From: Anaerolineae bacterium
GTDB lineage: Bacteria > Chloroflexota > Anaerolineae > Aggregatilineales > Phototrophicaceae
Direction of reading: 5' to 3'
Length of the DNA: 49,878 bases
Assembly: GCA_022820665.1 (NCBI GenBank)
Contig: JAJEFB010000038.1
Span: forward strand, 1-49,878
Shown here: positions 16,914 through 26,164 of the stretch, piece after piece
How positions within the stretch are numbered: the stretch's first letter is position 1
Layout of the letters: every line of letters starts with the position of its first letter
Program-made: the position numbers and the translations under genes
Notes under the pieces: generated by a model
Seen by the model: the letters and a program-made list of their open reading frames with translations, nothing else
Databases searched by the model: none
What the model was told of the DNA's origin: nothing

Positions 16914-17681
16914 TCAACGTCCGCCGTCTATGGAAAGTACCTGGCCCGTAATCCAGTTGGCGTAGTCCGAGGCGAAAAAGAGCACGCCGTGAGCGATGTC
17001 TTCTGCCGTGCCGAGGCGCTTGAGCGCAAAGCGCTCAATCAGCGCCTTTTGTCCTTCGACGCCGTAGGACTCGAACTGTCTGATGGATGTGGGATTGGAC
17101 AAGACAAAGCCGGGCGCGATATTGTTCACCGTGATCTTCCATTTGCCCAGTTCCTGAGCCAGTTGTCGCGTGAGATTGATTTGACCGGCTTTGGCGGCGG
17201 CATAGGCTTGGATGCCGGTCAAGCTGGGACCGAGGCCCGCGCCACTGGATATGTTGACAATCCGGCCGTATTCCTGCGCTTTCATTGCCGGCGCGACCGC
17301 CTGCGAAAAGAAAAACGTCGCCCGCGTATTGACCTCGACGATGCTGTCCCATTCTTCTTCCGTGACCTGTTCCAGGGGCTTGCCAACCTGACTCTGCACG
17401 CCCCCCGCGTTGTTTATCAGGATATGCGCGGCGCCTTCAGCGGCCAGAGCCCGCTCGACGAAGGCAAAGACCGCCGCTCGATCGCGCACATTGACAAGGC
17501 CGATTTCACATCGGCCGCCGGCGTCGTGACAAAGTTGCCGGGTTTCATTTAGTTCCTCTTCTATCACATCACAAGCCCAGACTGAGGCGCCGCGCGCCGC
17601 AAATGCCAGGCTGATCGCGCGGCCGAACCCGTGGGCGGCGCCGGTGACGATGACCACTCTGTCGTCGAATTGAATGTTCAT
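16914..17681 (-). CDS. Short-chain dehydrogenase/reductase (SDR)
   Basis: This 255-residue classical SDR has the cofactor motif 'TGAAHGFGRAISLAF' near residue 15 and 'NNAGG' near 92. The Ser-Tyr-Lys catalytic set lies in 'ISSGAGLGPSLTGIQAYAAAK', and the C-terminus 'WITGQVLSIDGG' is typical. It should reduce or oxidise an alcohol/ketone with NAD(P). It follows the ketopantoate-reductase-like gene by five bases and is the third gene of a minus-strand operon with the creatininase-family gene. The substrate is not inferable from sequence. Confidence 0.88.
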   Translation of the reverse strand: MNIQFDDRVVIVTGAAHGFGRAISLAFAARGASVWACDVIEEELNETRQLCHDAGGRCEIGLVNVRDRAAVFAFVERALAAEGAAHILINNAGGVQSQVGKPLEQVTEEEWDSIVEVNTRATFFFSQAVAPAMKAQEYGRIVNISSGAGLGPSLTGIQAYAAAKAGQINLTRQLAQELGKWKITVNNIAPGFVLSNPTSIRQFESYGVEGQKALIERFALKRLGTAEDIAHGVLFFASDYANWITGQVLSIDGGR

Positions 17682-17686
17682 GGCAA

Positions 17687-18685
17687 TTACGCCTTTAACT
17701 CATCGAGATTGCTGAGCGCCTGTGGACGCTTGCCATCTTCGATCTCGCGAATCATCTCGATCCAGCGCCGCGTGAGGGGCAGGTCCAAGCCGATCTTTTC
17801 GCCTTCCGCCAGGATTGGCTCGTACATGATGACCTCGGTTCTGCGCTTGCGCACAGCCAGGTCGCGCCAGATACCGCTATGTGTCTTGGCTGATCTGCGG
17901 TTGAACGCGATCAGCGTATTGAGCGATCGCGTGATTCCATCACTGTCCTTGGCGGCGAATGCCGCGGGTTCAAAACCGTTGAAGCCGCGCGCTTCGACGC
18001 CGATTTGCGCCGCCACTTCCAAAATCTCTTGCGCGGCGCGGATGTACAGATCCCGGTATTTTGGGTCGGCCAGCGCGTCCGCGATTGCTTCGTTGGTCAA
18101 GGCGGATACGAAAAGCATGGCCCCATAGGCTTCCTTGCCCCAGAGATATCCCCAGATATTCTCGGTGATAATTGTGTCTTCTTCGAAGTCGCGGAAAGCG
18201 GCGCCGATTTCTTTCAGGCGTGTTGTGATGGCGCCGTTCAGTTCGCCGACCACTACCGCGCCGCGCCCGCCAAAGAGGATCTTGCCCGGCTCGTGATAGT
18301 CGGCGCTGAAATTGATAAAAGCGCCCAAAGTCCGCTCGCTGCCGACGATCTCGCGGATGATCAACTCGTTCAAGCCGTTTTGTACCGACATGACGTAGCC
18401 GTCATCGGCAAGAAAATTGACAAGCGTCTCGGCCGCCGCTTCGGTGTGTTGGGCTTTAGTACAGAGCAGGATAATTGGGTATTTCTCCCCCAATTGATCT
18501 GGCAAAAGTGCCGCCGCGCCCACGGTGAATGCATCAACCGGACCGGTGATTTGTAATCCCGCTTGATTGATTTTTGCCACGTGTTCCTCGACGACATCGA
18601 CAAACAGGATATCGTGACCGGCTCGTATCAGATATGCGCCAAGCGTGCCGCCGATAGCGCCGGCGCCCCAGATTAGGATTCGCAT
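17687..18685 (-). CDS. Ketopantoate reductase-family protein (ApbA/PanE-like)
   Basis: This 332-residue protein opens with the Rossmann motif 'ILIWGAGAIGGTLGAYL'. It has 'LLCTKAQHTEAA' and 'SVQNGLNE' for NADP and substrate binding, and the C-terminal ApbA domain with 'KTHSGIWRDLAVRKRRTEV'. The catalytic lysine is probably in 'WGKEAYGAM'; the Asn that usually follows in true PanE (W-x-K-x-x-x-N) is not seen. A catabolic 2-keto acid or lactone reductase is therefore as likely as pantothenate synthesis. Its ATG overlaps the stop of the upstream creatininase gene (TAATG). The genomic context is catabolic. Confidence 0.8.
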   Translation of the reverse strand: MRILIWGAGAIGGTLGAYLIRAGHDILFVDVVEEHVAKINQAGLQITGPVDAFTVGAAALLPDQLGEKYPIILLCTKAQHTEAAAETLVNFLADDGYVMSVQNGLNELIIREIVGSERTLGAFINFSADYHEPGKILFGGRGAVVVGELNGAITTRLKEIGAAFRDFEEDTIITENIWGYLWGKEAYGAMLFVSALTNEAIADALADPKYRDLYIRAAQEILEVAAQIGVEARGFNGFEPAAFAAKDSDGITRSLNTLIAFNRRSAKTHSGIWRDLAVRKRRTEVIMYEPILAEGEKIGLDLPLTRRWIEMIREIEDGKRPQALSNLDELKA

Positions 18686-19386
18686 TAGTCCCAGCCTCCC
18701 TCAAGCAGGGCAAGCGTCTCGTCAACAGCCACCTGCCAGATCGCCAGCATTTCTTCGTCGGAGCGTTGATAGAAGCCTCCCATATTGCCGTCGGCCACAT
18801 GTCGCCTAACCGCCGCGGGATTCAGGCGCTCCAAACGGGATACATCAATGAGCGGTCTTTGCTCGCTGGGCATTTCAAGTCCCTCCAGTCGCGTCCAGGG
18901 GTAGTTCTCCATCCAGGAGGCGTGCGAGCCGACCGGGTCCGTCTCGAGCACTTTTCCCCAGGTCTTGGGCGCGTTATACCAATTGTGCCATTTGACCTGG
19001 GTATCGCTATTGTCCATCATCCACTCTTTGAGCATGCCAAGGGCGGGCGCATTGCCTCCATGGCCGTTGACGAGAAGGATCCGGCGGAATCCCGCGCGGC
19101 GGATGCTATCGAGCACATCGCGGATCAGAGCCAGGTAGGTGCGAACGCGCAGGGTGACTGTCCCCGGGAAGGCTGTCCACTGCTGCGCCAGCCCGTAAGG
19201 CAGGACCGGATAAACTGGTACCCCGGACAAGTCGCCCACGTCCTTTGCCAAGCGCGCTGCCAGGATCGTGTCGACGCTCAGACTCATGTAGGCGTGCTGC
19301 TCGGTGCTTCCCGTCGGCAAAATGCAGCGATCGTCGCCTTTTACATATTCCTCGACTTGCATCCAGTTCATTTCAGAAATCAGCAT
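18685..19386 (-). CDS. Creatininase-family amidohydrolase
   Basis: At 233 residues this fits the creatininase / MftE / ArfB family of metal-dependent amidohydrolases. 'LPTGSTEQHAYMSLSVDT' supplies metal ligands E29, H31 and D39, and 'LLVNGHGGN' is the second hallmark. 'GSHASWMEN' replaces the usual His-Ala-Gly-x-x-Glu segment, keeping His and Glu. The family opens cyclic amides or lactams or cleaves formamides. AAGGTG lies six bases before the ATG. It leads an operon with a ketopantoate-reductase-like enzyme and an SDR and is divergent from the PhyH gene across 257 bases. Confidence 0.82.
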   Translation of the reverse strand: MLISEMNWMQVEEYVKGDDRCILPTGSTEQHAYMSLSVDTILAARLAKDVGDLSGVPVYPVLPYGLAQQWTAFPGTVTLRVRTYLALIRDVLDSIRRAGFRRILLVNGHGGNAPALGMLKEWMMDNSDTQVKWHNWYNAPKTWGKVLETDPVGSHASWMENYPWTRLEGLEMPSEQRPLIDVSRLERLNPAAVRRHVADGNMGGFYQRSDEEMLAIWQVAVDETLALLEGGWD

Positions 19387-19643
19387 TGATCACCTTGCTC
19401 TCCCTGGACCGCGGGACAAATATAGACACCGTGTTCTTGACGCGGTCGCTCATTCAATCTCACCATTCCGCGCGAGCGGCTTCACTAAGAATGTTGCAAA
19501 TGTGCGGTCAACCCGTTGATGTTATATGATATGCTGGAAATCGCCAAGTTTCGGCTGCGAAGGGATTGCCCGGTCGCCTCCGACATTGCTTGCATGCGCT
19601 GCCACTGCGGGGATTGGCATGGTCGAATGTACAGGAGCTAGCG

Positions 19644-20414
19644 ATGAAGTCTGAATTGTTGCGATACAGCCAGCTCAGCGGCAACGAGATCAGCTTTTAT
19701 AACGCGCATGGTTATTTGTGTCTGCCGGGATTGATCCGTCGGGAGACGGCGGCTGATCTAGCTGAGGAAGAGCTCCAGGTGATGGAAGGCTTGGGCATCG
19801 CGAGAGAGGATCTACGCACAGCCAGGACGAGCGCGGACAAATTGCGCCAGAGCCGCCAGTACCTGGCCGGTTCAAGCCTGGGGCGCTTAATCCACAGCGA
19901 GGCTTTGAATGCGCTCGCCGGGCAATTGATGGGCGGTCCTGCAACGCTCTATCTGCCCTTCACGGCGGTCAAGAGCGGCGGTGGCGGCGGTCGATTCCAC
20001 TTTCACCAGGACAATCAGTATACGCGTTTCGACGGGCCCGGCATCAACATTTGGTTCGCGCTCATGGAAATGACGCCGGACAACGGCTGTCTGCAGATTG
20101 CCTCGGGGACTCACCTGGGCGGTACGATCGACTCAGTCGAAAGTGAAGACAGGGATGGTCACCGGACCGTGGCTATAGAGCCGGAAGCCTTTTTGCCGCT
20201 GCGAATGATGCCTGGCGACGCAGTGGCTTTCTCGCGCTTGACATTGCATGGGTCGGGAGCCAATATCACGGACCAGCCAAGGCTGGCATACGCGGTGCAG
20301 TTTCATCGAGACGACGTGCGCGCGACCCGAGACGGCGAAGATCTTGGGCTGCTCAAGGAGAATCCGCGCTTTGACCTCGGACCTGTTAAGGCTTTTTCGC
20401 CAGACGGTGATTGA
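19644..20414 (+). CDS. Phytanoyl-CoA dioxygenase (PhyH) family protein
   Basis: This 256-residue Fe(II)/2-oxoglutarate-dependent oxygenase has the facial triad H121-x-D123 in 'FHFHQDNQY' and distal H202 in 'LTLHGSG'. R213 in 'QPRLAYAV' is the likely 2-oxoglutarate salt-bridge residue. 'MTPDNGCLQIASGTH' is the usual family segment. ATG 19644 has AGGAGC upstream; the longer frame from 19566 has a Cys/Leu-rich N-terminus and no ribosome site. Such enzymes hydroxylate or demethylate small metabolites. It starts a three-gene plus-strand cluster with a DapA-like protein and an OYE. Confidence 0.85.
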   Translation: MKSELLRYSQLSGNEISFYNAHGYLCLPGLIRRETAADLAEEELQVMEGLGIAREDLRTARTSADKLRQSRQYLAGSSLGRLIHSEALNALAGQLMGGPATLYLPFTAVKSGGGGGRFHFHQDNQYTRFDGPGINIWFALMEMTPDNGCLQIASGTHLGGTIDSVESEDRDGHRTVAIEPEAFLPLRMMPGDAVAFSRLTLHGSGANITDQPRLAYAVQFHRDDVRATRDGEDLGLLKENPRFDLGPVKAFSPDGD

Positions 20415-20475
20415 AACTGAGTCCTAACTGAAGACAACTGAAAGATTGAGCCCTGCAGCGAATCGAAAGAAGGTG

Positions 20476-21435
20476 ATGGCATTGAACGTCAATCCGATTG
20501 AGATGATAAAACCCCAGCGCGAGATCACCGGCATCAGCGCGATCTTGTTGCCTTTCCATGACAACCGCGAGGTCGACTGGCTTGGCTTGGCGAATCATGT
20601 ACGACGCACGGCGGAAGCCGGCTTGACGCCCGCGGTCAATATGGATACCGGCTATGCCAACCTGATCAGCGAAGCCCAACGTCAGCAGGTCCTGGAGGTC
20701 ACGCGCGAAGTGCTCGGGAGCGGCGCCTTCGTGGCCGGCGCCTTTGTATCGGACAACGATGGCGACGCCTTTGACGGCGACGCTTATCTGCGCCAGATCG
20801 AGTCGATACAGCGCCATGGCGGCAGGCCGATTATCTTCCAGTCCTATGGTTTGACGGGGCAAGCGAGCGAGGATATCGTCGTTGCCTACGAGAGATTGGG
20901 CGAGGCCACCGATGGTTTCATCGCATTTGAGCTTGGTACCATGTTCGCGCCATTTGGCGCCATCTACGATATGAGCGCTTATGAGGGCTTGTTGGGAGTA
21001 AAGCGCTGTCTGGGCGCCAAGCACTCCTCCCTGAGCCGGGAGTTGGAATGGCAACGCTTGCTGCTGCGCGACCGGGTGAGGCCGGATTTCAAAGTTTTCA
21101 CTGGCAACGACCTGGCGATCGATATGGTGATGTACGGCAGTGATTATCTTCTGGGCTTGAGCACCTTCGCCCCGGATCTCTTTGCCGAGCGCGATGCCAT
21201 GTGGCTGGCGGGGGATGCCGGCTTTTATCAATTGAACGATCTTCTCCAGTACCTGGGCTTCTTGGTTTTCCGTCCGCCGGTGCCCGCCTACAAACATTCC
21301 GCGGCGCAATTCTTGAAACTGCGCGGCTGGATCGAATCTGACCAGACACACCTTGATTCGCCGCGGCGACCGGAAAGCGATATTCCCATCCTGAAGGATA
21401 TCGCCGGACGCCTGAATGTTTTGAAGGCGAGCTAG
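20476..21435 (+). CDS. DapA/NanA-like aldolase or lyase
   Basis: This protein of about 319 residues has the class I aldolase (dihydrodipicolinate synthase superfamily) barrel. It opens with '[19 protein letters not shown]', has '[16 protein letters not shown]' in place of the GTTGE-type segment, and the probable Schiff-base lysine K176 in '[12 protein letters not shown]'. Members cleave or dehydrate 2-keto acids. The start is uncertain: ATG 20476 is close behind GAAGG, TTG 20446 and TTG 20482 are alternatives. It ends four bases before the OYE gene, so they are co-transcribed, and they may be consecutive steps of one catabolic route. Confidence 0.75.
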   Translation: MALNVNPIEMIKPQREITGISAILLPFHDNREVDWLGLANHVRRTAEAGLTPAVNMDTGYANLISEAQRQQVLEVTREVLGSGAFVAGAFVSDNDGDAFDGDAYLRQIESIQRHGGRPIIFQSYGLTGQASEDIVVAYERLGEATDGFIAFELGTMFAPFGAIYDMSAYEGLLGVKRCLGAKHSSLSRELEWQRLLLRDRVRPDFKVFTGNDLAIDMVMYGSDYLLGLSTFAPDLFAERDAMWLAGDAGFYQLNDLLQYLGFLVFRPPVPAYKHSAAQFLKLRGWIESDQTHLDSPRRPESDIPILKDIAGRLNVLKAS

Positions 21436-21438
21436 CGG

Positions 21439-22881
21439 ATGGCTTACCGACGAGTCGCGCAATTGCGTAATTATCAACAGTTTACAAGTTACTGCGAATC
21501 TGCCGGGGCCGACCTGCCGGTTGATGAGCGCGCCGTATTTGGGAAGGAATCTCCGCTTGCGCGACCCTATGCCTACCGTCAGCATGATTTCTCGAACCGT
21601 TTCGCCATTCTGCCAATGGAAGGCTGGGATGGCGCTTCCGACGGAGGACCGACCGACTTGACAATTCGGCGCTGGCGACGCTTCGGAGAGAGCGGCGCCA
21701 AGTTAATATGGGGCGGCGAGGCGGTGGCTGTACGACATGACGGACGGGCAAATGCGCGTCAGTTGATCATCAACGATCGTACCGTGAAGAGTATCGCTGA
21801 ATTGCGGCAGTCATTGCTGGACGCCCATGAAGCGCGCTTCGGATCGGCAGACCGACCCTTGATTGGTCTGCAGTTGACGCATTCAGGCCGCTTCTGCCGC
21901 CCTAATGGTCCCAAGCTGGAACCGATGGCGCTTTATCGGCATCCCTGGCTTGACAAGAAATTCCAACTCGAAGACGACGACTGCCTCATGAGCGACGGCG
22001 AGATCCGCGCCTTGATTGAGGACTTCGGTCGGGCGGCCGCGCTGGCGGGGCGGGCGGGCTTCGATTTTGTCGACATCAAACATTGCCACGGCTACCTCGG
22101 CCACGAGTTCCTCAGCGCCGTTAATCGGGAAGGCAAGTATGGCGGTAGCTTCGAGGATCGCACGCGATTCCTGCGGGAAACGGTTGAGTTGGTTCGCGCC
22201 CTGGCGCCGGGCTTGGATATCGGCGTGCGCTTGAGCGCCATCGATTGGGCGCCCTTTCATGCGGGAAGCAATCGTATCGGCGAGCCCATGCCCGGTGATA
22301 GCCACACCTATCCCTACGCATTCGGCGGCGACGGCACGGGGATCGGATATGATCTGAGCGAGCCCAAGCGCTTCCTGGCGCTGCTGCGCGAGCTCGACAT
22401 CGGCTTGGTTTGCATCACCGCCGGCAGCCCCTATTACAACTTTCACATTCAGCGCCCGGCGATCTTCCCGCCCTCCGACGGTTACTTGCTGCCCGAAGAT
22501 CCGCTGGTTGGCGTCGCGCGCCAGATCCAAGTGACTGCGGAACTGAAAGGGGCTTTCCCGGACCTGACGATGGTGGGATCGGGATATTCGTACCTGCAGG
22601 ATTGGCTGCCCAATGTGGCGCAGGCTGTGATCAAGCGCGGCATGGCCGATTTCATTGGATTGGGGCGCATGGCGCTAAGTTATCCGCACTTGCCGGCTGA
22701 TCTCTTGGCTGGGGGTCCCTTGCAGCGCAAACGCGTCTGCCGCACCTTCAGCGACTGCACAACCGCCCCGCGCAACGGCATGGTGTCCGGCTGTTTTCCG
22801 CTGGACGAGTTTTACAAGTCGCGGGGTGAATACGAGCGCCTGGCGACTCTGAAAAAGGAACAAGCCGCACAAGACGCGTGA
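21439..22881 (+). CDS. Old-yellow-enzyme-family NADH:flavin oxidoreductase
   Basis: This 480-residue FMN barrel has '[12 protein letters not shown]' at the first strand, '[14 protein letters not shown]', the hallmark '[12 protein letters not shown]' followed by '[14 protein letters not shown]', and the phosphate-binding end '[13 protein letters not shown]'. The C-terminus carries three cysteines (C-x5-C-x11-C). It resembles the [4Fe-4S] site of 2,4-dienoyl-CoA reductase-like OYEs but lacks one ligand and the extra FAD/NAD domain. It probably reduces an activated alkene or acts as a dehydrogenase with FMN. Its start follows the upstream stop by three bases. Confidence 0.85.
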   Translation: MAYRRVAQLRNYQQFTSYCESAGADLPVDERAVFGKESPLARPYAYRQHDFSNRFAILPMEGWDGASDGGPTDLTIRRWRRFGESGAKLIWGGEAVAVRHDGRANARQLIINDRTVKSIAELRQSLLDAHEARFGSADRPLIGLQLTHSGRFCRPNGPKLEPMALYRHPWLDKKFQLEDDDCLMSDGEIRALIEDFGRAAALAGRAGFDFVDIKHCHGYLGHEFLSAVNREGKYGGSFEDRTRFLRETVELVRALAPGLDIGVRLSAIDWAPFHAGSNRIGEPMPGDSHTYPYAFGGDGTGIGYDLSEPKRFLALLRELDIGLVCITAGSPYYNFHIQRPAIFPPSDGYLLPEDPLVGVARQIQVTAELKGAFPDLTMVGSGYSYLQDWLPNVAQAVIKRGMADFIGLGRMALSYPHLPADLLAGGPLQRKRVCRTFSDCTTAPRNGMVSGCFPLDEFYKSRGEYERLATLKKEQAAQDA

Positions 22882-22896
22882 GGCTTTTGTACTGAT

Positions 22897-23934
22897 CTAG
22901 TTCCAGCCGTATTCTGACGGTTTGAAATCGATCATGCTGCCGTGATAGTAAGGCACGGTCGCCAATTCGGGTTCCGCCATCAAGTCGAGTTGCGCGTGGT
23001 CGGCGTCGCTCAATTTCACGTCGAGGGCGCCGATATTATCCACCAGGTGCTCCATCGTGCGCGGACCGATGATGGTGCTGGTCACGCCGGGCTTGCTGAT
23101 AACCCATGCCAGCGCGATCTGACTGGGGCTGCAGCCTTTCTCTTTTGCCAACTCTACAATCCCGTCCAGCAGGTCATAGGCGCGATCGCTAAAATGCTTC
23201 TGCAGCCGTCGCTCAAACGCGGCGCCGCGTCCGGAATCGCTGCCGAAGCGGCTGTCGCCCGGGATTGGCTCCCCCCGCTTGTATTTGCCACTGAGGAAAC
23301 CGCGCGCCAGCGGCGACCAGGGCAAGATCGCCATGCCATAACTCTGTGCCATGGGAATCAATTCGCGTTCGATGCCGCGGTCCAGCAGGTGATAGGGCGG
23401 CTGCTCGCTGACGAAGCGATTGAGTCCCAGTTCCTTTGCGACCCAGAAAGATTCCAGGATGCGCCAAGCCGGAAAGGTGCTGGCGCCGATATAGCGCACT
23501 TTGCCCGCGCGAATCAAATCGTCGAGCGCGCGGAGAGTTTCGTCGATGGGTATATTGGAGTTGGGACGGTGTATCTGATAGAGGTCGATGTAGTCCGTTC
23601 CCAAGCGCTTCAGGGATGCTTCGCATTGCTGAATGATGTGTCGCCGGTTGTTGCCGGCGGCCAGGATGTCCTCATCGTCCATTCGACCGTGTACTTTGGT
23701 AGCGAGGACGATGCTCTCCCGTTTGCCATTGCGTTTTAGGGCTTTGCCTACTGCGATTTCACTGCCGCCGCGCGAATAAACATTCGCGGTGTCGAGAAAG
23801 TTGATGCCTTCGTCGATGGCACGGTCGATAATGTCCATGCCATCGGCGTCGCTTGTCACCCCGCCGAAGTTCATACAGCCGAGGCAGAATTCGCTGACCA
23901 TGACACCTGTGCGTCCGAGAGAACGATAATCCAT
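22897..23934 (-). CDS. Aldo/keto reductase
   Basis: This 345-residue AKR of the bacterial AKR11/YhdN-like type has 'RSLGRTGVMVSEFCLG' at the N-terminus and the Asp-Tyr pair in 'FLDTANVYSRGGSE'. The catalytic Lys is in 'LATKVHG', the catalytic His in 'YQIHRP', and the cofactor loop is near the C-terminus ('TSTIIGPRTMEHL'). It reduces aldehydes or ketones with NADPH. A GGAGCGG ribosome site precedes the ATG. It converges on the OYE gene with 15 bases between stops and is transcribed on its own. Confidence 0.9.
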   Translation of the reverse strand: MDYRSLGRTGVMVSEFCLGCMNFGGVTSDADGMDIIDRAIDEGINFLDTANVYSRGGSEIAVGKALKRNGKRESIVLATKVHGRMDDEDILAAGNNRRHIIQQCEASLKRLGTDYIDLYQIHRPNSNIPIDETLRALDDLIRAGKVRYIGASTFPAWRILESFWVAKELGLNRFVSEQPPYHLLDRGIERELIPMAQSYGMAILPWSPLARGFLSGKYKRGEPIPGDSRFGSDSGRGAAFERRLQKHFSDRAYDLLDGIVELAKEKGCSPSQIALAWVISKPGVTSTIIGPRTMEHLVDNIGALDVKLSDADHAQLDLMAEPELATVPYYHGSMIDFKPSEYGWN

Positions 23935-24175
23935 TTTCCGCTCCAGTTTCTAACAGCTTGAACTGTGTATTCTATCGCAAGCTCCTGCCGAAGGGTAAGT
24001 GCCAAGCTGGTGACTTATTGATCATATAAAGCCTCGGAACTTTCAGGAGCGTCTAGTCCAGCATCTTTTCTTAGGTCAACGGGACTTGAACGACGTTAGA
24101 CAGAAATTGGCAAAATAGCCCCCGAAATGAGGTATATTGGATTAACGCTGTTTTCTGTGGTCAGGAGGATTTCAC

Positions 24176-25231
24176 ATGGCGGAATACGGCAGATTATCAT
24201 CGGGTGAGACAGTGGAGCAATTCACGCTGCGGAACAGCGCAGGAATGGAAGTGCATGTTATCACTTACGGCGGCATCATCACCTCTATCACTGTCCCCGA
24301 CAGCCAAGGCAGGTTTGCCAATGTCGCGCTTGGCTTCGAGAGCCTGGTAAAATACGAAGCCGGGCATCCTTATTTTGGCGCCATTACCGGGCGATACGCC
24401 AATCGTATCGCTGGTGGTCGCTTTGCACTGGACGGAAGAGAATATACGCTCTTCGTGAATGACGGGCCGAACAGCTTGCATGGCGGAGAGACGGGCTTCG
24501 ACAAGCGTGTCTGGACAGCGCGCGAATTGACAGAGAGCTTGCAACCTGGTCTTGAATTAACCTACCGCAGCGCGGACGGCGAAGAAGGATATCCGGGAAA
24601 CCTGGACGCCCTCGTAAGGTACACGCTGAGCGACGATAACGCGCTCCGCATCGATTACTCAGCCACAACAGACGCTCCGACGGTCGTCAATCTGACCAAT
24701 CATAGCTACTTCAACTTGCTGGGTGAGGGCGAAGGGACGATTTACGACCATATCCTGACCTTAAATGCCGACCGCTTCACGCCCATTGACAGCAATTTGA
24801 TCCCGACCGGCGAATTGGCGTCGGTTGCTGGCACGCCCTTTGATTTTCGCAATCCTAAAGTGATCGCTGCCGGGTTGCGGTCTTCACACGCGCAGATCGC
24901 GCTGGCGGGTGGCTACGATCAGAATTTCGCGCTCAATCGAGAAGGCTTGTCCGAGGGAGAACTGGGGTTCGCGGCTGGGGTCTACGAACCGCGCTATGGC
25001 AGGCGCATGGAGGTTTGGACGACGGAACCGGGCATCCAGTTCTACTCGGGCAATTTTCTTGACAGCACGCTGGTCGGTTCAAGTGGACGCGCGTATCGTC
25101 AGGGCGATGGCTTGGCATTGGAGACGCAGCATTTTCCAAATTCGCCCAATCAGCCGCAATTCCCGACAACGGTCTTGCGCCCCGGGGGGCGTTACGAATC
25201 GACCACGGTTTACAAGTTTGGCACGGATTAG
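24176..25231 (+). CDS. galM: Aldose 1-epimerase (mutarotase)
   Basis: This 351-residue protein has the galactose mutarotase fold, which interconverts alpha and beta anomers of hexoses. Typical segments are 'GGIITSITVPD', 'GRYANRIAGGRFALDG', 'NHSYFNLLGEG' with the first catalytic-region His, and 'EPGIQFYSGNFL' leading to the catalytic Glu region. An AGGAGG ribosome site (24163-24168) precedes the ATG by seven bases. No signal peptide is seen, so it is cytoplasmic. It converges on the importer operon. The 240 bases upstream hold only weak promoter candidates (TTGGCA 24107, TATATT 24133, spacer too long). Confidence 0.9.
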   Translation: MAEYGRLSSGETVEQFTLRNSAGMEVHVITYGGIITSITVPDSQGRFANVALGFESLVKYEAGHPYFGAITGRYANRIAGGRFALDGREYTLFVNDGPNSLHGGETGFDKRVWTARELTESLQPGLELTYRSADGEEGYPGNLDALVRYTLSDDNALRIDYSATTDAPTVVNLTNHSYFNLLGEGEGTIYDHILTLNADRFTPIDSNLIPTGELASVAGTPFDFRNPKVIAAGLRSSHAQIALAGGYDQNFALNREGLSEGELGFAAGVYEPRYGRRMEVWTTEPGIQFYSGNFLDSTLVGSSGRAYRQGDGLALETQHFPNSPNQPQFPTTVLRPGGRYESTTVYKFGTD

Positions 25232-25243
25232 CGCCTTGGATGG

Positions 25244-26155
25244 TCAGTCCTTGGCGGTGGGATCAAAAGCGTCGCGCAAGCCATCGCCTATGATGTAAAG
25301 GCAGAGTACGACGGTCGAGATCAGTATGCCGGGAAAGAAGACCAGGTGCGGCGCTACTTTGAAGAATTCCCGCGATTTGCTGAGCATATTGCCCCAGGTG
25401 GCGGTAGGCGGTTGTACGCCAAGCCCGAGGAAACTCAAAGCCGATTCAATCAGAATGACATTGCCGATGATGATGGCTAAGTTGATAATGGTCACCGAGA
25501 AGATGTTGGGCAGGATATGAACCAGCATGATCCTGATATCGGATGCGCCGACCGCTTTGGCGCTTACGATGTATTCCCGCGAACGGATCGAGAGCGTCTC
25601 GCCGCGCACCAGTCGGCATGTCAGCGTCCAGATCAATAGCACAAGCGAAAAGATCAATGTGCCTGCGTCCGGCTGAAAGATGGTGGAAATGACGATCAGC
25701 AAGACCAACACCGGTATTGAATTCAAAGTCGTGATAATCCAGTACAAAATGTCATCTAGGATGCCGCCGAAGTAGCCGGTGAGGATGCCCAAGGTCACGC
25801 CGACCGCCAACGCCAAAGTGCCGGACAGAAAGCCAATCAACAAGGAAACTTGGCCCGCGTACAACAACCGGGAAAGGTGATCGCGGCCGAGATTGTCGGT
25901 GCCGAGGATGTGCCCGGCGCTGAAGACCGGCAGGTGCTTTGCTTCCGCAGCAGCGGTTGTATTGGGGTCCACACCCAGGATGCTGGTTATCAGCGGCGCG
26001 CCCGCCGATAAAAGCGTCAGGAAGAGCAGAACCGCGATGGCTGCCATTGATAGCTTGTCATTGCTCAATCGGATCAGGGCTAACTGCGACAGCGAACGGC
26101 TGCGCAACATCGGATCAACTTCAAGGGTTGAGACGCCAGTTTTGCTTTTAAGCAT
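25244..26155 (-). CDS. ABC importer permease, DppC/OppC type
   Basis: This 303-residue inner-membrane permease has an N-terminal OppC segment, a first helix near 35-58, and five further helices. 'LGTDNLGRDHLSRLLYAGQVSL' and the EAA loop 'VSAKAVGASDIRIMLVHILPN' identify the family, and the C-terminus has 'LSFLGLGVQPPTATWGNML'. It forms the channel together with the OppB-like gene upstream, from which it is separated by nine bases that include an AGGAGAGG ribosome site. No ATPase gene follows; the next gene is convergent galM. Confidence 0.92.
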   Translation of the reverse strand: MLKSKTGVSTLEVDPMLRSRSLSQLALIRLSNDKLSMAAIAVLLFLTLLSAGAPLITSILGVDPNTTAAAEAKHLPVFSAGHILGTDNLGRDHLSRLLYAGQVSLLIGFLSGTLALAVGVTLGILTGYFGGILDDILYWIITTLNSIPVLVLLIVISTIFQPDAGTLIFSLVLLIWTLTCRLVRGETLSIRSREYIVSAKAVGASDIRIMLVHILPNIFSVTIINLAIIIGNVILIESALSFLGLGVQPPTATWGNMLSKSREFFKVAPHLVFFPGILISTVVLCLYIIGDGLRDAFDPTAKD

Positions 26156-26164
26156 CGGCCTCTC

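Noticed and set aside
20386..21585. 399-codon open frame antisense to the DapA-like gene
   Set aside because: It spans three real genes' boundaries and mirrors their codon structure; no domain is seen.
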